Shown here piece by piece: positions 58,516 to 64,000 of a DNA stretch of 64,000 bases (positions within the stretch are counted from its first letter, which is position 1; every line of letters begins with the position of its first letter). A program made the position numbers and the translations under genes. The notes beneath the pieces were generated by a model. That model was not told the DNA's origin, did no database searches, and saw only the letters and a list, made by a program, of their open reading frames with translations. Source of the DNA: Phialophora verrucosa. Taxonomy: Eukaryota; Ascomycota; Eurotiomycetes; Chaetothyriales; Herpotrichiellaceae. Location of the stretch: positions 2,542,001 to 2,606,000 of the forward strand of contig MSED01000002.1 in NCBI GenBank assembly GCA_002099365.1, in the 5' to 3' direction.

Positions 58516-59664
58516 ATGGCGACCCACCCGCAGCATACTGCGGACATCCCGCCTGACGAAGACGTCGCAGACACGGATTCCGCCCTCGGGGACGACCTCT
58601 CGGCCATGACGCAAACCCTACGCAGCAGCCTTCTGGAGTCGGTGCGAGAAAATGGCCGTGGCTACCACCGCTACTCCAGCGCCGTGGGCGAAGAATACCC
58701 CCTGCCTGAGGATGAGATCGAGCAAGCGAGACTCAACCTGCAGCACGAAATGGTGCGCCGTACGTTCAACGGCAGACTGTACCTCTCCCCCATCACGGGC
58801 GACCTGCACAACATTCTGGACCTTGGCACGGGGACGGGCATGTGGGCGATCGAGATGGCCGACGCGAACCCCCAGGCCCAAGTCCTAGGCATGGACTTGA
58901 GTCCCATCCAGCCGTGGCTGGTGCCCCCGAACGTCCGCTTCGAGGTCGACGACTTCAACAGCCAGTGGACATATACTCAGCCGTTCGACTTTATTCACGC
59001 CCGCGCCCTTGTTGGATCGAGCCGGAACTTCCCCCGGCTGATCAGACAGGCGTATGACCATCTCCGGCCCGGCGGGTACCTGGAGATGACGGACGTGCAG
59101 ATGCCGATCATGTCCGACGACGGCACGCTGGTCGGCACGGACCTCGAGACCTGGAGCAATCGACAGGTCGAGGCGTGCGCGACCATGGGCGTCGATACCA
59201 CCGCACCGTCGAAATACAGGCAGATGATGATGGACGCTGGGTTCGAGGACGTGCAGGAGCAGAGGTTCAAGTGGCCGATCGGGACGTGGCCGAGGGATAC
59301 GTTCTTCAAAGAACTGGGCAATATGTGCTTGGTCAATTTCCTCACGGGCCTCGAGGGCTTTACGCTGAGATGTACGTTGGCAAATCGCGCCCCCTGGAAG
59401 CAAGCTCCACTTCACTTCACTGACACCTTTACCATGAACCGCAGTGTGGACTGGAGCACTAGGAATGTCATTTGAGGCAGTCCAGGTCTTCCTCGTCGGT
59501 GTTAGGAGGGCGGTCCAAAACCCGCGCGTTCATGCTTACTGGCCTGTGTGAGTACCTATCATATTCTGGGATTCTATTCACGAGCGTGGCTGACATGAGA
59601 TGGTTTAATTAGGTACTCTGTCTATGGGAGGAAACCGCCCAACCCGACAGCCAGCGCGGGTTGA
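58516..59664 (+). CDS. LaeA-like SAM-dependent methyltransferase
   Basis: Three exons, 58516-59371, 59445-59547 and 59613-59664, give 336 aa. Both introns are phase-consistent (GTACGT and GTGAGT donors). The N-terminal 55 residues are acidic and disordered. The start region NGRGYHRYSSAVGEEYPLPEDEIEQARLNLQH (positions ~54-85) is typical of the LaeA/velvet-complex-like family. The SAM-binding motif is ILDLGTGTGMWAIEMAD near 96-112, followed by an acidic strand end (VLGMDLSPIQP). The last two exons supply a C-terminal helix and a short YSVYGRKP tail. Members act as cluster tailoring enzymes or, like LaeA, as regulators of secondary metabolism; which applies here cannot be told from sequence. Confidence 0.9.
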
Positions 59665-60382
59665 AGCCGACACTGCTTTTTTATATCGTCATCGATCACC
59701 CAGCAGAGAATGAGGAGTGGGAGGTCCCCAAGAACATCATCCTTGTCTTGAAAGACCTGTATATACAGTACCATGGCTTGCGGAGGGTAGGGATATGGGA
59801 GAACGACATCAGGGATATGGAAGTCCCTCCCTTTTTGTCAAAATATACAACGACGCCGACGAAGGAATGTTAATATGTTTGTTTTTGAACGCGGCGGGAA
59901 TCCCCAGTTATCACCTCCCTGCCTTTCATCCCAGGCTACGAGTTATCTCGTGGACGATGAGCGTACCCCTTCTTCTCCCTTGGCTCTGAGTTGTCTCGTG
60001 TACGATGCGCCTAGGCGAGCAAGTGATGCGCCTTGGCACCAAATATGAGCTCGTTCTCTACTTAAGCGCCGTTCGGATCCCGCACTTCCCCGTCGAATGG
60101 TAGACTGGCCCACTGCACGACCACGTTTGCAGTAGATCTGTATGTATGTACCATTGATGCGCTGGTCCTGCTCCGCACGCCGCCCAGATGTCCGCTGAGA
60201 TGACACCGTAATTGAGTAGCCCTGCCAATTCTTCTTCGATTCATCTCATCCTGCCATCTTGGACCATGATACCCACATCCAACTGTATGACCTGATACGG
60301 AATACACAGTCTCCCTCCATCGCCTCTGCTGTGTTGAGGTGTTGTTTCCTATGACTGTAAGAAGGCCACCACCCAATCAAGG
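59665..60382. other. Intergenic, no gene seen
   Basis: About 720 bases between the methyltransferase and the next P450. No supported coding sequence or repeat. Confidence 0.5.
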
Positions 60383-62291
60383 ATGACATTCATGTCCACC
60401 ACCACCGCACTCATCACCACCGGCGGCGGCGGCCTGTTTCTTCTCGGTATTATTGTCGCCTGTTACTGCATCTCATGGTTCCGCTCGTGGCACCGACTCT
60501 CGCACATCCCCGGCCCGCGAGGATGGGGATGGACCATCTTCCCCTGGCTGCGCCTGCACACACGGACCGACCTGTTCGATCAATTCTACAACCTGACCGC
60601 GCGGTATGGGCCGCTCGTGCGCGTCGGGCCCAACACCCTGATCTGCTCAGATCCGGAGGTGATGCGCCGTCTCTCGGCGCCGCGCTCCCCCTACAAGCGC
60701 GCGGACTGGTACTTCGCCATGCGCCTGAACCCAGGCGAGGACAACATCTTCTCGACCCGCGACGAGGCGCGCCACGACGAGCTCCGCCGCAAGATGGCCG
60801 CCGGGTACTCCGGCAAGGAGAACCAAGCTTTGGAGCAGGACATCGACGCCTGTCTGTTGGAGCTCGTCGGCCTGATCGAGCGCAAGTATCTCAGTGTAGG
60901 GGGCAAGATCGTGCCAATGGACCTCGCACGCAAGATCCAGTTCCTGACGAGCGACATCATGAGCAAGCTCTCGTTCGACTATAAGTTCCGAGATCTGGAG
61001 AACGACGCCGACCAGTGGGGGTATATCGCCGAGTTGGAGGCCCTGTTCCCGAATATTACCTGGACGGCTACCGTGCCCGGGTTCCCCATGTTTATGACCC
61101 GGCTGGGCCTGTTGCAGAAGTTGGCGGCCACGGGGGATGGGAGCATGGGCATGGCCAAGGTCAAGGCCGTGGCGTACGAGCAGGTGGTCAAACGGTTCGA
61201 CCGGGATGGGAAACCGAGGGACGATACGCGCGATATGCTGGGGAGTTTTATTCGGCATGGGCTTACGCGAGAGGAAGCAAAACAGGAGAGTCTGTTGAAT
61301 CTGCGAGTCTATCCTTCACTTCCTGTCACTTTGCTTTACTTGACTTCCCTGTACTCGGCTTCCGTGGGACAACAACTGACTTCAAGTGACGCTAGAACGG
61401 CCGGCTCTGACACGTCTGCCACCGCCATGCGAGCGACTCTCCTGTGCATTATGACGAATCCACGCGTCTATCGCACCCTGATGGCTGAGATTGACGGCGC
61501 AATTGCCGCGGGCAAGGTTCCCTCCGGACCGACAGATATCATCACCGAGGCTCAGGCGAGGGAGCTACCCTACCTGCAGGCTTGTATCAAAGAGGTAGGG
61601 CCGTGCTGCCGTTGCTCTGCTTCTGTGTTTAGCTGTAAAGCCACTGCACTGCTGACTCCTGCCTGCCTGGCGGGCTGACAGGGCCTGCGGTGGTACCCGG
61701 CTGTGACGGGCGAACTGTCCAAGGAAGTAAGTCCCCAGGCCTGTACACTGTCGCGTCTGTAACCATGATGTACTTACATTTTGCTCAATAGACTCCGCCG
61801 CAAGGAGACACTATCTGCGGCTACTTCGTCCCCGGGGGGGTCAAAGTCGGGTGAGTCACGTCGAATCAAAAAGAGCGCACTATAATAAGTGGCTCACTTG
61901 ACGCCATCGCTAACAACGCCAATGTCAATGCCATTGCAGAGCCTCTGTGAAAGCTCTCCATCGCAACGGAGCCCTGTTCTCGCCTGATCCTGACTCGTTC
62001 CGCCCCGAACGGTGGATCCTAGCCTCGGAGCCACACGGCCACGAAGCCTCAGAGGAGAAACTCAAGGAGATGGAACGTAACAACGACTTAATATTTGGGT
62101 ATGGCAAGTATCAATGCCTGGGCAAGCCGGTCGCGTTCATGGAGCTGAACAAGGTGTTTGTGGAGCTGTTGAGACGGTTCGAATTCGAGGTCAGAGATCC
62201 CTTGAATCTGTGGGATTCGCGGTGCTGTGGCACGCATTTGCAGAAGGACATGTGGGTTGTTGTGAGGAAGAGGGAATGTACACAACAGTAG
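60383..62291 (+). CDS. Cytochrome P450, pisatin-demethylase-like
   Basis: Exons 60383-61594, 61682-61726, 61792-61850 and 61940-62291 give 555 aa if 60383-61594 is one exon. A 102-nt segment at 61294-61395 (GTTGAA...GCTAG) may be a further intron. It is a multiple of three, so the frame stays open either way. Removing it joins EESL to TAGSDTSA and gives 521 aa, the usual family length. Landmarks are the N-terminal anchor (FLLGIIVACYCIS), the hinge HIPGPRGWG, the I-helix AGSDTS, the ExxR spanning an intron (IKEGLRW), PDSFRPERW, and the haem loop FGYGKYQCLG. The pattern resembles the CYP57/pisatin demethylase group. ER-bound, reductase-dependent; substrate unknown. Confidence 0.9.
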
Positions 62292-63593
62292 CTATTAGGT
62301 CGCCGTGGGATATCAGGATTTCCAAACATTCGGAATCTCGGTCGAGAAGCTCCCCCGAGGGGGTTGAGACAGAATACCGTACGAAGGATACGCCTCTCAA
62401 AGCCAGTGAAGTGTTTTTTGATGCCCAACTCTATACAAGCGAGCCCAACAGTGGCTAGAATAGACCTGCTATACCATTGGCGCGAACTGACTCGCTAGGT
62501 TAGTCGCCTTACGGGCCTGCCAAACCATCACACTGGAGGACAGCCTGCTAGTTAATCTAGCTGTATGATGTAAGAAGGAATCAATCTAGATATCCCCGAC
62601 TCCGAGGCTCCGACATAGTATAATGGCGGCTTGATACTGGGTGGGAAGACTCAGTCGGTCTATACTGACCTTCGATCCGCCAGGAGGGATGTCATGCTTT
62701 GTCCGGTTCGGTTCTTGTGTAGTTGGTATGGTGATCCTTTCCACATTGCATGAATCCAGAAAATTCCGAGAGTCGATTCACCTCGACGCGTGGCATCAAA
62801 TGTTGAGATAGCATGGTGTTGCTAGGAAAGGCGTAGGCATGGTCCCTGTAGAGAAAGAATGCCTGGATCTCTCTTCCAGTGCCTTTGACGCTTCCTGACG
62901 TGTTGAATACTGTGAGATAAGGCTTTGCAGGTCTTCTCAATTGGGCGGATAGGATATGAGAAGGGACATTCTGGCCCTTTTTGGACGCCATTACTTAGAC
63001 GGCAGTCTCCAGGCACATCTCAAAATGGCTTTAGATGGCTTTAGCCGTCCCTCAACCTCAGATGGCCGGCTGCTCAGATCTGCAAATGGAAACGGAAATA
63101 GGTGGTGAGGGGTTGGCCACAGTTGGCATTCGCCAAGGTAGCTCTGGACCCTGCCGTTGCGCCATCATCCAAGTCCCTGCTGTATTATCTGAAGAGCTGG
63201 ATTGTGAGCGGGATTTGCCCGTGGGCTTCACATTCCCCTCGACCGAGAGATCTAGGTTGTAAAGAGGCACTGCGCAAGCATGAGAAAGAATCCCGGCCGC
63301 CATGGTCAAACTCTAGGTATTACTCCGCAACTCGGCTCCAGGCAAACGCTACTTTTCCTAGCCACGTCCGGAATTTCAAACACCGACACCCACAATTTCC
63401 AGAAATCCCGATGACTCTTCGGAGATGGATGGCCCTGGCTACCCTGACAATACTGAACCTAAAAGCCTGCTCGATTAACCTGATGGATTCAAGTTGTATT
63501 TACCATCTTCTTTCTTATCCCGACCAAGTGGGATGTGAGAGCTGATACAGGCACAGAAGGTACCCATTCTCAGCATCGAAACCAAATTTCACC
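62292..63593. other. Intergenic, no gene seen
   Basis: About 1.3 kb between the P450 and the right-edge transporter. A 99-codon minus-strand frame at 62692-62991 has ordinary composition but no domain, so it is not called. Nothing else supported. Confidence 0.45.
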
Positions 63594-64000
63594 ATGGGGT
63601 CGTTTCTCGTGGGATACTGTTCAGGCCTGAAGGGTCTGCCTTTGCAACTAAGCATCATGTTATCGTCATCCATGGCATTCCTCCTCTTTGGCTATGACCA
63701 GGGGGTCTTCGGTGGTCTCATCGCCACTCCTCAGCTCCTCGGCGGTCTCCGAATCGAAGCAACCGATTCCACCTTGCAGGGTCTTGTTGTCGCAATCTAC
63801 GATGTCGGCTGTCTGATTGGCTGTCTGTGGACCGCAGTCTATGGATTGACCTTTGGCCGACGCATACTGGTTATCATCGGCTGTCTATTTCTCATATTGG
63901 GAGCGGGCCTCCAAGGAGGCGCCCTTTCGACGGCTATGATGATCGGCGGACGCATTGTTGCAGGCATCGGAACTGGAATCAACTCGACCATAATCCCAGT
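63594..64000 (+). CDS. MFS transporter of sugar-porter type, 3' end beyond the window
   Basis: From the ATG at 63594-63596 (context CACCATGG) the frame is open to the window edge (135 codons, partial). Residues ~20-45 form helix 1 with FLLFGYDQGVFGG, the start pattern of fungal sugar porters. Helix 2 (TLQGLVVAIYDVGCLIGCLWTA) and the loop 2-3 arm (YGLTFGRRILVII) follow. The last visible part, GGRIVAGIGTGINSTIIPV, matches the helix 4 signature of the family. The arm lacks the usual Asp before the conserved Gly-Arg-Arg. The substrate could be a hexose, quinate or another polyol, and cannot be set from this fragment. Confidence 0.85.
   Translation, partial: MGSFLVGYCSGLKGLPLQLSIMLSSSMAFLLFGYDQGVFGGLIATPQLLGGLRIEATDSTLQGLVVAIYDVGCLIGCLWTAVYGLTFGRRILVIIGCLFLILGAGLQGGALSTAMMIGGRIVAGIGTGINSTIIP

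Noticed and set aside
62692..62991. A 99-codon minus-strand frame between the P450 and the right-edge transporter
   Set aside because: Plausible length but no recognisable family, poor codon-level evidence and no splice partner.

Overview
The window is nuclear DNA of a filamentous ascomycete (Pezizomycotina). The evidence is dense short GT-AG introns (mostly 48-95 nt), Zn2Cys6 regulators, a HET-domain protein, a CFEM/GPI wall protein, a group X-type hybrid histidine kinase and fungal P450s. I cannot fix the order from sequence alone; a Eurotiomycete or Dothideomycete would fit.

Layout. 0-31 kb is mostly housekeeping and surface genes: a secreted-protein fragment at the left edge, the spliceosomal kinase prp4, a multi-pass membrane protein, a HET protein with an apparent second, degenerate HET fold, TMA7 (ribosome-associated, rebuilt from three small exons), an uncharacterised 406-aa protein, two secreted or GPI-type proteins, the 2430-aa histidine kinase, and the CFEM protein. 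31-37 kb holds a CCDC174 homologue, a five-exon Zn2Cys6 factor and a small membrane protein. 37.2-40.6 kb is gene-poor and carries a BTB-domain relic with two in-frame stops. 40.6-46.4 kb holds a six-exon P450, a Nudix ADP-sugar hydrolase and a cupin.

The right third, 46.6-64 kb, looks like an oxidative accessory cluster. It has a seven-exon Zn2Cys6 regulator, a Rieske oxygenase (choline-monooxygenase type) divergent from a Baeyer-Villiger-type flavin monooxygenase, a FAD amine (fructosyl-amine/sarcosine-type) oxidase, an MFS transporter broken by one in-frame TGA, a LaeA-like methyltransferase, a pisatin-demethylase-like P450 and the start of a sugar-porter-type MFS. No polyketide synthase, NRPS or terpene synthase is visible, so this is either a catabolic cluster (perhaps for N-methylated or glycated amines) or part of a cluster whose core enzyme lies beyond the right edge.

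Most multi-exon models were rebuilt by hand by matching intron phase and protein family pattern. Two need GC-AG introns. No tRNA, rRNA, CRISPR or intact transposon was found.
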